Shown one piece after another: positions 1 through 6,687 of a stretch of 15,340 bases of DNA. Made by a program: the position numbers and the translations under genes. The stretch is taken from NCBI GenBank assembly GCA_913056225.1, contig CAJXMQ010000012.1, positions 1 to 15,340 of the forward strand, read 5' to 3'. A model generated the notes under the pieces. That model was not told where the DNA came from. It searched no databases and worked only from the letters and a program-made list of their open reading frames with translations. The stretch comes from an uncultured Micrococcales bacterium. Its GTDB lineage: Bacteria; Actinomycetota; Actinomycetes; Actinomycetales; Microbacteriaceae. Each line of letters begins with the position of its first letter. Position 1 is the stretch's first letter.

Positions 1-33
1 AGCGCACGTGATGTGCTGGCAATCGTAGGCTAA
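1..33 (+). CDS. 3' end of an unidentified gene
   Basis: Frame 1 is open from the window edge to a TAA at 31-33 and reads SARDVLAIVG. The other two plus-strand frames hit stops within this stretch. A strong intrinsic terminator begins ten bases after the stop, as expected for a gene end. Ten residues are too few to name a family. Confidence 0.45.
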   Translation, partial: SARDVLAIVG

Positions 34-43
34 AGCCGAATTT

Positions 44-72
44 AAAAACCCCGGGTACGCCCGGGGTTTTTT
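44..72 (+). terminator. Rho-independent terminator
   Basis: A perfect 12-bp stem (A5 C4 G3 pairing with C3 G4 T5) has a TACG loop at 56-59 and is followed by a T run to base 72. It ends the gene that finishes at base 33. Its GC core closely resembles the hairpin at 2504-2535. The A tract on the left also gives it a T tract on the minus strand. Confidence 0.93.
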
Positions 73-79
73 ATTGCCC

Positions 80-85
80 TAATAT
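80..85 (+). promoter_or_regulatory. Probable -10 element for a leaderless rarD mRNA
   Basis: TAATAT lies between the upstream terminator and the rarD GTG. It ends six bases before that GTG, so transcription would start at or next to the first base of the start codon. No Shine-Dalgarno sequence is present and no convincing -35 exists (that position falls inside the terminator stem). Leaderless mRNAs are common in Actinobacteria; that this is one is inference. Confidence 0.5.
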
Positions 86-91
86 TGCTCA

Positions 92-1000
92 GTGAACAGA
101 TTTTCAGAGCCGGTGCTTGGTGCCATACTTGCAGTCCTTGCATATCTGATCTGGGGCTCCTTTCCTCTCTTCATTGACGCCGCGAGCTTTGCATCCCCTT
201 TTGAAGTCGTTGTCTGGCGAGTGGTGTTTGGTTTTGTGCTAGCCGCTGTGATTGTCACTATTACTCGTAGTTGGGGGCCTATCGTGGCCCTGTTTAGAAA
301 ACCTAAGAGCTTGATTTGGGTATTCATTGCCGCTGTATTTATTTATGCCAACTGGCAGACGTATGTGTTTGGTGTTGCAACCGGCAATGTGATCGAGACA
401 TCTCTTGGTTATTTCATAAATCCTCTGTTCACAGTTTTGCTAGGTGTTTTGGTTTTGAAAGAAAAACTGAGGCCATTGCAGTGGTTAGCACTCGGGTTTG
501 GTTTTATTGCAGTAATCGTGGTCAGTGTTGATTACGGAAGGCCACCGTGGATTGCATTTATTTTGGCCGCAAGCTTTGGAATGTATAGCTTGGCTAAAAA
601 TAAAATGGGATCAAAGGTTCGAGCGATTCACAGCTTCACCATTGAAAGTGGAGTTTTGCTTCCGTTTGCAATTATTCAGTTGTTGATTGTTGGAAGCTTT
701 GTGCAGATTCAGTTTGGCGTGGTGGGGGTCGCGGGCACAAGTGCACTGATCGCCTTTGGCTTTATGACTGCCGTTCCGTTGATTCTGTTTGGAGCAGCTG
801 CCAGCAGAATCCAGCTGTCGTCAATTGGGTTCATCCAATATTTGACACCCCTGATTCAGTTTTCGCTGGGCTTGTTTTACTTCGGGGAGGAAATGGGTCC
901 AGTTCGCTGGGCTGGATTCATATTGGTCTGGATTGGGCTGATTGTCCTAACATTTGATGCTTTTAGGGCCAATCGAATGCGAGTGACGGTGGCAACTTGA
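92..1000 (+). CDS. rarD: EamA/DMT-family transporter, RarD type
   Basis: A 302-residue integral membrane protein of the drug/metabolite transporter superfamily with about ten predicted membrane segments. The RarD hallmark is seen around residues 88-130: NWQTYVFGVATGNVIETSLG, then a GYFINPLF stretch and LKEKLRPLQW. The N-terminal EPVLGAILAVLAYLIWGSFP is also typical. RarD was named for a chloramphenicol-sensitive phenotype; its natural substrate is not established, so export of a small metabolite is only a family-level guess. GTG at 92 is chosen because it starts the conserved N-terminus and sits correctly behind a -10 element for leaderless expression. A second in-frame GTG at 113 would remove seven residues. 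The gene seems monocistronic, and no terminator is visible after it. Confidence 0.88.
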   Translation: MNRFSEPVLGAILAVLAYLIWGSFPLFIDAASFASPFEVVVWRVVFGFVLAAVIVTITRSWGPIVALFRKPKSLIWVFIAAVFIYANWQTYVFGVATGNVIETSLGYFINPLFTVLLGVLVLKEKLRPLQWLALGFGFIAVIVVSVDYGRPPWIAFILAASFGMYSLAKNKMGSKVRAIHSFTIESGVLLPFAIIQLLIVGSFVQIQFGVVGVAGTSALIAFGFMTAVPLILFGAAASRIQLSSIGFIQYLTPLIQFSLGLFYFGEEMGPVRWAGFILVWIGLIVLTFDAFRANRMRVTVAT

Positions 1001-1014
1001 AACCTGATTGTTAC
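999..1014 (+). promoter_or_regulatory. GlnR-box-like pentamer pair (GAAAC-N6-GTTAC)
   Basis: GAAAC at 999-1003 and GTTAC at 1010-1014 are exactly six bases apart, the spacing of the alternating GTnAC and GAAAC half-sites bound by actinobacterial GlnR. The pair overlaps the rarD stop codon and lies about 230 bases upstream of the binding-protein start. A related pair in the other order is at 6700-6715. This is a motif match only; it is not known here whether the organism encodes GlnR. Confidence 0.25.
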
Positions 1015-1050
1015 ATGTCGTACCCATTTGGCTAAATCTAAGCAAATCAG

Positions 1051-1072
1051 TTGTAATTTTTATCAATTACAA
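1051..1072. promoter_or_regulatory. Perfect inverted repeat, candidate operator
   Basis: TTGTAATT at 1051-1058 and its exact reverse complement AATTACAA at 1065-1072 are separated by six bases. Arm length and spacing suit a dimeric helix-turn-helix regulator. It is AT-rich and not followed by a T run, so it is not a terminator. The core TGTAATT recurs singly at 1103-1109. It lies in the gap between rarD and the binding-protein gene; the regulator is unknown. Confidence 0.45.
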
Positions 1073-1152
1073 AGAAATAATGCGTCATTTATCTAAATGT
1101 TATGTAATTAGTGCCAAATATGGGAAGTTGATGGGGGTTTCTTGTAGTTAAC

Positions 1153-1181
1153 TTCCAGTGAAGAATGAATTTACTTACTAT
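1153..1181 (+). promoter_or_regulatory. Candidate promoter of the substrate-binding protein gene
   Basis: TTCCAG (1153-1158, weak -35) and TACTAT (1176-1181, good -10) are 17 bases apart. This predicts a start near 1188 and a leader of about 55 bases containing the palindrome at 1193-1216. The assignment is by eye. Confidence 0.4.
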
Positions 1182-1192
1182 TCTTTATAGGT

Positions 1193-1229
1193 CAGCTTTG
1201 GCGCGCGCCAGAGCTGTTTTAGCAAAACA
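1193..1229 (+). promoter_or_regulatory. Tandem hairpins in the leader of the binding-protein gene
   Basis: Bases 1193-1216 form a 24-base near-perfect palindrome around GGCGCGCGCC (11 pairs each side of a central CG, one of them a T-G wobble), followed by four T. A second perfect inverted repeat, TGTTTT-AGC-AAAACA, occupies 1215-1229. It shares two bases with the first and ends one base before the Shine-Dalgarno AGGAG at 1231-1235. The pair could be an operator, a weak attenuator or an mRNA-stabilising 5' structure. The symmetry is seen directly; the role is inferred. Confidence 0.5.
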
Positions 1230-1242
1230 AAGGAGCTAACTA

Positions 1243-2490
1243 ATGAGCGCATTTTCACGTTCAGGTCTAGTCAAGGCATCAGCGCTAACCGCTGCTGCAG
1301 CCTTGGTATTGGCCGGTTGTGCTGCTACTGAAGAAGAGTCAGGTGGAGCCTCAGGCGAAACCCTACAGCTTAAGATCGGTACTGCACTTCCAATCACCGG
1401 AAACCTAGCATTCTTGGGACCACCCGAGGAGGCAGGTGTTTACCTTGCACAGAAAGAAATCAACGAGGCTGATGCTGGCATCGAGCTCGAGGTTGTCTTT
1501 GGTGACTCAGGTGACACCGACAACAAGGCTTACGAGACCGAAATCCCACGTCTTCTAAATGAAGATGTAAAGGCAATTTTGGGTGCAGCATCTTCAGGTG
1601 TTTCACTTCAGTTCATTGACCAGGTAACTGGTGCTGGAGTAATCCAGTTCTCACCAGCAAACACCTCTGCAGCATTCACCACCTATGACGACGATGGCCT
1701 GTACTTCCGTACCGCTCCTTCTGACGTTCTACAGGGTGAGGTTCTAGCGAACCAGATTGCTGCTGATGGTCACGAGAAAATCGCCATGATCGTTTTGAAC
1801 GACCCATATGGAACTGGTCTACGTGACCGCGTCCAGGAAGTCTTCGAAGCAGCTGGTGGAGAAGTTTTGGCAGCACCGACATACAACACCGGTGACACCA
1901 ACTTCACCTCACAGATCAACGAGGTATTGGCTGTTGACCCAGATGCAATCGCCCTGATCACATTCGATGAGATCAAGACCATTGCTCCTGACCTAGCAGC
2001 ACAGTTTGACGCATCAAACTTCTACCTAGTTGACGGAAACCTTTCAAACTACTCAGAGGACTTCGAGCCAGGTTTGCTTGAAGGCGCCAAGGGAACTCTT
2101 CCTGGTGTTGACCCACGCGATGTTGTTGAGTTCAACGACCGCATGAACAGCTACTGGGTAGAGCTAGGTAACGATGACCTAAACAACGTATATGCATACG
2201 GTGCTGAGTCATACGACGCAACAGTGTTGCTAGCCCTTGCTTCATTGGCAGCTGGCTCAACCGAATCACGTGACATTGCAGACAAGCTGCAGGAAGTTTC
2301 AGGTGGTTCAGGTAACGGCGAGAAGTGCACCAGCTTCGCTGAGTGTGCTGACATCATCAACGGCGGCGGAGTCGCTGACTACGATGGTGTTTCAAGCCCA
2401 ATTACCTTCGATGAGGTCGGTGACCCAACAGAGGGTTCAGTTATTGTCTACCAGTACGGTGCAGACAACAACTACGCTCCACTTGGCTAA
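1243..2490 (+). CDS. livK: Branched-chain amino-acid-type ABC transporter substrate-binding lipoprotein
   Basis: A 415-residue secreted solute-binding protein of the LivJ/LivK (type I periplasmic-binding fold) family. A signal peptide with lipobox LAGC predicts lipidation at Cys26, anchoring it to the outer face of the membrane. An acidic linker follows, then the family opening LKIGTALPITGNLAFLGPPE and a two-lobed Leu/Ile/Val-binding-type domain (about residues 43-405). Captured ligand would be passed to the permease encoded at 2674-6559. The ligand is not certain: branched-chain amino acids are most likely, but this family also covers other amino acids and urea. ATG at 1243 has an ideal AGGAG seven bases upstream. 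Codon choice differs from the neighbours, with many CTA (Leu) and TCA (Ser) codons, suggesting high expression. It is monocistronic and convergent with the liv operon. Confidence 0.9.
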   Translation: MSAFSRSGLVKASALTAAAALVLAGCAATEEESGGASGETLQLKIGTALPITGNLAFLGPPEEAGVYLAQKEINEADAGIELEVVFGDSGDTDNKAYETEIPRLLNEDVKAILGAASSGVSLQFIDQVTGAGVIQFSPANTSAAFTTYDDDGLYFRTAPSDVLQGEVLANQIAADGHEKIAMIVLNDPYGTGLRDRVQEVFEAAGGEVLAAPTYNTGDTNFTSQINEVLAVDPDAIALITFDEIKTIAPDLAAQFDASNFYLVDGNLSNYSEDFEPGLLEGAKGTLPGVDPRDVVEFNDRMNSYWVELGNDDLNNVYAYGAESYDATVLLALASLAAGSTESRDIADKLQEVSGGSGNGEKCTSFAECADIINGGGVADYDGVSSPITFDEVGDPTEGSVIVYQYGADNNYAPLG

Positions 2491-2503
2491 TTAGTTAGGC
2501 AAG

Positions 2504-2535
2504 AAAAAACCCCGGGGTTCGCCCCGGGGTTTTTT
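2504..2535. terminator. Bidirectional Rho-independent terminator
   Basis: A perfect 14-bp stem (A6 C4 G4 pairing with C4 G4 T6) has a TTCG tetraloop at 2518-2521. Both strands read a GC-rich hairpin followed by T6, so it can stop the binding-protein transcript (stop codon ends at 2490) and the convergent liv operon (last ORF ends at 2544). Confidence 0.96.
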
Positions 2536-2543
2536 ACTTAAAC

Positions 2544-2681
2544 TTATTTTTTCTTTTTGCGACTGTATAGAGCGACACCGATTGCAACTCCTACGGCTAC
2601 ACCTACACCAACTTGGTCTATTGCCACACCCACTGCAGTTCCAATGGCAATGGAGATACCAAGGACTGCCTCTCTAGGCAC
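2544..2681 (-). CDS. Small glycine-zipper membrane peptide at the end of the liv operon
   Basis: A 45-residue ORF, too short for routine calling, starts at a GTG (2681-2679) and overlaps the livF stop by eight bases. An AGGA lies seven bases upstream of that GTG. The product opens MPREAVLGISIAIGTAVGVA and continues with a GVGVAVGVAIGVALYS-type run in which glycine recurs every two to four positions, ending RKKKK. This is one hydrophobic segment (about residues 6-39) with a positive tail likely in the cytoplasm. Glycine-zipper segments promote helix packing in membranes. The shared terminator starts eight bases after its stop, which supports it as the real end of the operon. Its function is unknown; a small accessory subunit of the importer is one possibility. 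Confidence 0.72.
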   Translation of the reverse strand: MPREAVLGISIAIGTAVGVAIDQVGVGVAVGVAIGVALYSRKKKK

Positions 2682-3396
2682 CTAGGTTTCCTAGATAGAG
2701 CTCAACAACCTTCGGGTCATCCATTAGCTCTCGGCCTGATCCGGTAACGGCATCAACACCTTGGTCCAAAACGTAGCCTCGATCAGAGATTTGAAGGCAG
2801 CGTCGAGCGTTTTGCTCAACCATGATTACAGTTACGCCCGCCTTGTTGATGTCGGATACACGGATGAATGCCTCATCCTGTCTCACAGGGCTTAGGCCGG
2901 CGCTGGGCTCGTCGAGAAGCAATACCTTAGGTTCCATCATTAGAGCTCTCGCCATGGCCACCATCTGCCTCTCACCTCCGGAGAGAGAGCCGGCACGCTG
3001 CTTTAGGCGCTTGCCAAGCTCGGAGAAGATTTCCACGACAAATTCAAGCCGCTCATCAAACCTGGAAGGTGCTTGATAAAGACCCATCTGCAGGTTCTCT
3101 TCAATGGTTAGCGAGGGGAACACGTTGTTGTTTTGAGGAACGAAACCAACTCCCTTGGCAACCAGCTTGTTCGCTTTCAAGCCAATGATGTTTTCGCCGT
3201 TGAGCTCAATTGAACCCTCACGAATTTTCACCATGCCAAACATGGATTTCAAAAGTGTTGATTTTCCAGCACCATTAGGCCCGATGATTCCAATCAGCTC
3301 ACCTTCGTTTGCATAAAGGTTGGCGCCATTTAGGATATTCACCCCTGGCAGGTAGCCAGCGTAAAGATCCTTGATTTCAACTACTGGCTGAGTCAC
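2674..3396 (-). CDS. livF: Branched-chain amino-acid-type ABC transporter ATP-binding protein LivF
   Basis: A 240-residue cytoplasmic ATPase that pairs with LivG to power the importer. It shows Walker A GPNGAGKS (39-46), Q-loop Gln88 in FVPQNNNVFP, signature LSGGE (138-142) and Walker B VLLLDEP with catalytic Glu163. The switch position reads VEQN in place of the usual histidine, which is normal for LivF proteins. The length is standard. The start is GTG at 3396, sharing GTGA with the livG stop (four-base overlap), a classic translational-coupling arrangement. The small glycine-zipper gene follows with its own overlap. Confidence 0.93.
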   Translation of the reverse strand: MTQPVVEIKDLYAGYLPGVNILNGANLYANEGELIGIIGPNGAGKSTLLKSMFGMVKIREGSIELNGENIIGLKANKLVAKGVGFVPQNNNVFPSLTIEENLQMGLYQAPSRFDERLEFVVEIFSELGKRLKQRAGSLSGGERQMVAMARALMMEPKVLLLDEPSAGLSPVRQDEAFIRVSDINKAGVTVIMVEQNARRCLQISDRGYVLDQGVDAVTGSGRELMDDPKVVELYLGNLGA

Positions 3397-4283
3397 TTTT
3401 TTTCTCCATCGTCAATAATGTCAATTCGACCGGTAACGACCCCCAGGTCAGTCTCCTGGTGGCTTCCAAGGTAGGCATCAATAACAGCCTGTTCTTTCAT
3501 TACCTGATCTGGTGGCCCCTCTGCGACAATTTCACCCTCCGCCATCACAATCACCCAGTCGGCGATGTGACGAACCATGTGCATGTCGTGCTCAACGAAC
3601 AAAACTGTCATACCCTCTTTTTTGAGGTCAAGGACGTGCTCAAGCAAGCTTTCTGTCAATGCAGGGTTCACACCCGCCATTGGCTCATCCAACATCACCA
3701 GGGTGGGGTTGGTCATCAGTGCTCTAGCCATCTCCAGAAGCTTGCGCTGCCCACCCGAGAGGCTGGCTGCGAAGTCTTCCTTTTTCTCATATAGCTTGAA
3801 TCTTCTCAGCAGTTCTTCGGCACGCTTTTCAATCTCCGCCTCTTGCTTGCGCCAAATCTGTGGAATCAGTGATCCCAAGATTTTCTCGCCGGCCTGATCG
3901 GTTGCACCCAATTTCATGTTTTCCAACACGGTTAGCAAACTAAGCGCCTTGGTTAGCTGAAAAGTTCTGACCTGTCCAAGCTTCGCAATCTGGTGACTGC
4001 GCATACCGGACAAGGACTTGCCGTTGAATTCCATGGTTCCCGTGTCGGGTGAGTCAAAACCGGTCAAAAGGTTGAAAAAGGTTGTCTTTCCAGCACCATT
4101 TGGACCAATTAGGGCGGTAATTGCACCCCTTGGGATTTCCACGTGTTCAACATTTACAGCGGTTAGACCACCGAATTTGCGAGTAACGTTGGAAGCTTTC
4201 AGGATTGGGTCTACCTTGGCAACACCTGGGCTTGCTTCCCCTACGTGCAATCCTGTTGCCTTTACTGGTTCACTATTTGACAA
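3393..4283 (-). CDS. livG: Branched-chain amino-acid-type ABC transporter ATP-binding protein LivG
   Basis: A 296-residue partner ATPase of LivF. Motifs: Walker A GPNGAGKT (60-67), Q-loop Gln109 in RTFQ, signature LSGGQ (165-169), Walker B LVMLDEP with Glu190, and the H-loop in FVEHDMHM. It ends with the LivG/BCA_ABC_TP_C-type tail containing VIDAYLG. The start is taken as TTG at 4283, which overlaps the livM stop by 11 bases and has GGGAG seven bases upstream. This gives an N-terminal extension of about 28 residues before the ABC fold, somewhat longer than usual; no clear later start has a comparable ribosome site. Confidence 0.92.
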   Translation of the reverse strand: MSNSEPVKATGLHVGEASPGVAKVDPILKASNVTRKFGGLTAVNVEHVEIPRGAITALIGPNGAGKTTFFNLLTGFDSPDTGTMEFNGKSLSGMRSHQIAKLGQVRTFQLTKALSLLTVLENMKLGATDQAGEKILGSLIPQIWRKQEAEIEKRAEELLRRFKLYEKKEDFAASLSGGQRKLLEMARALMTNPTLVMLDEPMAGVNPALTESLLEHVLDLKKEGMTVLFVEHDMHMVRHIADWVIVMAEGEIVAEGPPDQVMKEQAVIDAYLGSHQETDLGVVTGRIDIIDDGEKK

Positions 4284-5256
4284 AGGTCAACTCCCTCTTG
4301 TCTCCGGCTATGCCTTGAGGGCGATAGATAACGATCAACATCAGTCCAATTCCCACCAGGATAAACCTAAGCGTGGAGGCCTGCTGGCTGGTGAGGCTTT
4401 CTAGGATGCCACCCTCCTGTGCAAGTGCTGGCAAGACGTTGGTCAAAAACGCCTGTAGCACCCAGAAGATGATTGAGCCTAGAACCGGACCGAATACTGT
4501 TGCTGCTCCACCGAGTAGCAAAGCAGTCCAAATAAAGAATGTCAGCGAGGTTACATAAACAGTTGGATTCACGGCACTTGGCAGAGCATAAACAACACCA
4601 CCCATGGCACCGAAGACGCCACCGATGATCAGTGCTTGCATCTTGTAGGCGAATACGTTCTTCCCCAACGCTCTAACCGCATCCTCATCCTCGCGGATAC
4701 CCTTGATAACTCTTCCCCATGGACTTCTGGACAATGCCCACAGCAACCAAATAACCACTGCCAAAACAGCAAGTGCAAAGATTCGAACCCACCAGTCTGT
4801 TTCGGAGTATGTGAATGGTCCAAAGCCGTAGGTTCCCTCTGGGATTGGGTTGGCTGCTCGGAAGCTGTCGTGGTAACCAAACAGACCACTGGCGCTTCCT
4901 GTGAAGTCATCGAAGGTGTTGGTCAAGAACAGCAAACGTGCAATCTCGGCGGCAGCAATTGTCACAATCGCCAAATAGTCCCCTCGAAGCCGAAGTGTTG
5001 GCGCTCCCAGCAAAATTGCAAACACAATTGCTGCTGCGATGCTGACCAGCATTCCACCCCACCAGGGGAGATCAAATCTCAAAACGCTGATTGCGTAACC
5101 ATAGGCACCAATAGCCATAAACCCTGCAATACCGAAGTTCAAAAGCCCCGCAAAACCGAAGTGCATTGCAAGCCCGAGGCTTGCCAACACAAAGGCAAAG
5201 GTTACCGGGCTGAGAATCGACTCAACGGTGTTTGAAAGTATCTGTATCCAGTCCAT
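4273..5256 (-). CDS. livM: Branched-chain amino-acid-type ABC transporter permease LivM
   Basis: A 327-residue polytopic membrane subunit. It carries the family stretch GLAMHFGFAGLLNFGIAGFM (about 28-47), a PTLRLRGDYLAIVTIAAAEI segment near 86-105, and the cytoplasmic coupling loop IREDEDAVRALGKN (187-200) that contacts the ATPases. With LivH it forms the translocation pore. ATG at 5256 has GGAAGG five bases upstream. It follows livH after ten bases and overlaps livG, as expected in an operon. Confidence 0.92.
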   Translation of the reverse strand: MDWIQILSNTVESILSPVTFAFVLASLGLAMHFGFAGLLNFGIAGFMAIGAYGYAISVLRFDLPWWGGMLVSIAAAIVFAILLGAPTLRLRGDYLAIVTIAAAEIARLLFLTNTFDDFTGSASGLFGYHDSFRAANPIPEGTYGFGPFTYSETDWWVRIFALAVLAVVIWLLWALSRSPWGRVIKGIREDEDAVRALGKNVFAYKMQALIIGGVFGAMGGVVYALPSAVNPTVYVTSLTFFIWTALLLGGAATVFGPVLGSIIFWVLQAFLTNVLPALAQEGGILESLTSQQASTLRFILVGIGLMLIVIYRPQGIAGDKRELTFVK

Positions 5257-5266
5257 TTCAGCCTTC

Positions 5267-6559
5267 CTAACCTATTCGTTCCTTGGTGCCCAGCAATCCT
5301 GTTGGCTTCACCAACAAAACTCCAATAAGCACAATCAGTGCACCCACGTACTTAATGTCTGGTGCCAAAATCAATGTCGATGTCTCGACCATGATTCCCA
5401 CAATCAATGCACCGATTAGCGCACCGAATGCAGTTCCCAATCCACCCAGCACCACAGCTGCGAAGATTAGAAGCAAAATCTTTTCACCCATGTCCCACTT
5501 AATTCCTGGTCGGAAATAAGCCCATAGGATTCCACCCAGTCCAGCAAGGGCACTGGCTGTGATCCAGACGTAGCGAATTACTCGGTCAACATCAATTCCA
5601 CTGGCAGCTGCCAGGTCGATGTTGTCGGAGATTGCCCTGGTTGCCTTTCCGGTCTTGGTCATGGTCAACCACAGAGCAAAGGCAATCAGAACCACAATCG
5701 AAATTCCCATGGAGGCGATGTCGGTGGTTGAAAGAGTCAGGGTTCCAAATAGCTTGAATGACTCGCCACCCAAGCTTGGTAGCTGAGAGGTCGAACCACC
5801 GATAAAGAACTGGAAGACATAGCGCATAGTCAAAGCCAAACCAATTGACACAATCATCAACTGCACGATGCCAAGACCCTTGCGCCGGAGCGGTCGCCAT
5901 ATGACCACATCCTGAGCAAACCCTGCAAAACCGCTAACTGCAACCGCTAAGAGAATTCCCAAGAACGGGTTGATATCCAAGCTTGCAAAGAACAGAGCCA
6001 CAACCGCACCAAGGGTCACCATTTCAGCGTGGGCGAAGTTTGACAATTTAGTTGTTCCGAATACCAGCGAGAGTCCAACACTGGCCAACGCCAACATCAG
6101 TCCGAAGTTAATTCCATAAACCAGTCGGGTGAAAAACTGGGGCCAAAGTCCAACAGCTGTTCTTTCACCTTCACCGATGAAGTAGTTGGTTACTACTGTC
6201 CCGGTAAGCCCAAACTCAATTTGTTTGATCGGGCCACCGTCTTCAACCACCGCAATGCCTGGTGGCAGAGTTTCCTCGTTCAGGATCACCTCGTAGGCGC
6301 CCCGCTCGGGAACCCCGATCACCCAGCGCCCATCGTCTCCTGTGACGGTGGAAGCTTCGTAGCCATTGCCACGAACGGTGATCTCAACACCCCCCAGGGA
6401 CTCACCGTCAAGCTTTACGTTTCCAAAAACTCTGTCGTCAAATTCAGTTCCCACTTCATCGGCTGTTGCAGATACGGGGAGGGCGAGTAACAGCATGATC
6501 GCCGCGAATAAAGCCGCGATTACGCTTACTGCCCGTTTCCTAGTCTTACTCAGTTGCAC
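5267..6559 (-). CDS. livH: LivH-type permease with an N-terminal secreted beta-sandwich-like domain
   Basis: A 430-residue protein, about 130 longer than a typical LivH. Residues 1-33 look like a cleavable signal peptide (KTRKR, a hydrophobic core, and an ATA-DE cleavage context). Residues about 42-115 resemble a carboxypeptidase-regulatory/SpaA-like fold: VFGNVKLDGESLGGVEITV, then GDDGRWVIGVPERGAYEVIL. The permease starts near residue 141 and includes NFAHAEMVTLGAVVA (174-188) and the coupling loop RAISDNIDLAAASGIDVD. The extra domain should lie outside the membrane, where the lipoprotein binding subunit docks. The start is GTG at 6559 with AGGAG five bases upstream, and this is the first gene of the operon. 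The permease call is firm; the fold of the extra domain is inferred from its pattern. Confidence 0.9.
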   Translation of the reverse strand: MQLSKTRKRAVSVIAALFAAIMLLLALPVSATADEVGTEFDDRVFGNVKLDGESLGGVEITVRGNGYEASTVTGDDGRWVIGVPERGAYEVILNEETLPPGIAVVEDGGPIKQIEFGLTGTVVTNYFIGEGERTAVGLWPQFFTRLVYGINFGLMLALASVGLSLVFGTTKLSNFAHAEMVTLGAVVALFFASLDINPFLGILLAVAVSGFAGFAQDVVIWRPLRRKGLGIVQLMIVSIGLALTMRYVFQFFIGGSTSQLPSLGGESFKLFGTLTLSTTDIASMGISIVVLIAFALWLTMTKTGKATRAISDNIDLAAASGIDVDRVIRYVWITASALAGLGGILWAYFRPGIKWDMGEKILLLIFAAVVLGGLGTAFGALIGALIVGIMVETSTLILAPDIKYVGALIVLIGVLLVKPTGLLGTKERIG

Positions 6560-6580
6560 TGAGGCTCCTATCGGCTGTGA

Positions 6581-6586
6581 ATCATA
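6581..6586 (-). promoter_or_regulatory. Candidate -10 element for the liv operon
   Basis: Read on the minus strand this is TATGAT, one mismatch from consensus, 21 bases before the livH GTG. It would give a leader of roughly 15 bases that still includes AGGAG. No good -35 lies 17 bases upstream, so the call is tentative. Confidence 0.35.
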
Positions 6587-6687
6587 TGCCCACCAGTCAA
6601 ATGACCACCCCTCAAATCACGAGAAAGTGGCCATCCCAGAACGCGTTCCCATAAAAATACACCGAAGTTATTGGTTTTAGGAACAAA

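Noticed and set aside
4636..5235. Long plus-strand ORF (199 codons) opposite livM
   Set aside because: It is cysteine-, asparagine- and glutamine-rich with no domain pattern, and lies wholly antisense to a clear permease gene, so it is a shadow frame.
1243..6559. Urea (Urt) transporter rather than branched-chain amino-acid type
   Set aside because: Considered because LivH has an N-terminal extension and GlnR-like motifs are near. However, the extension differs in kind, no urease genes are present, and the proteins look like ordinary Liv members.
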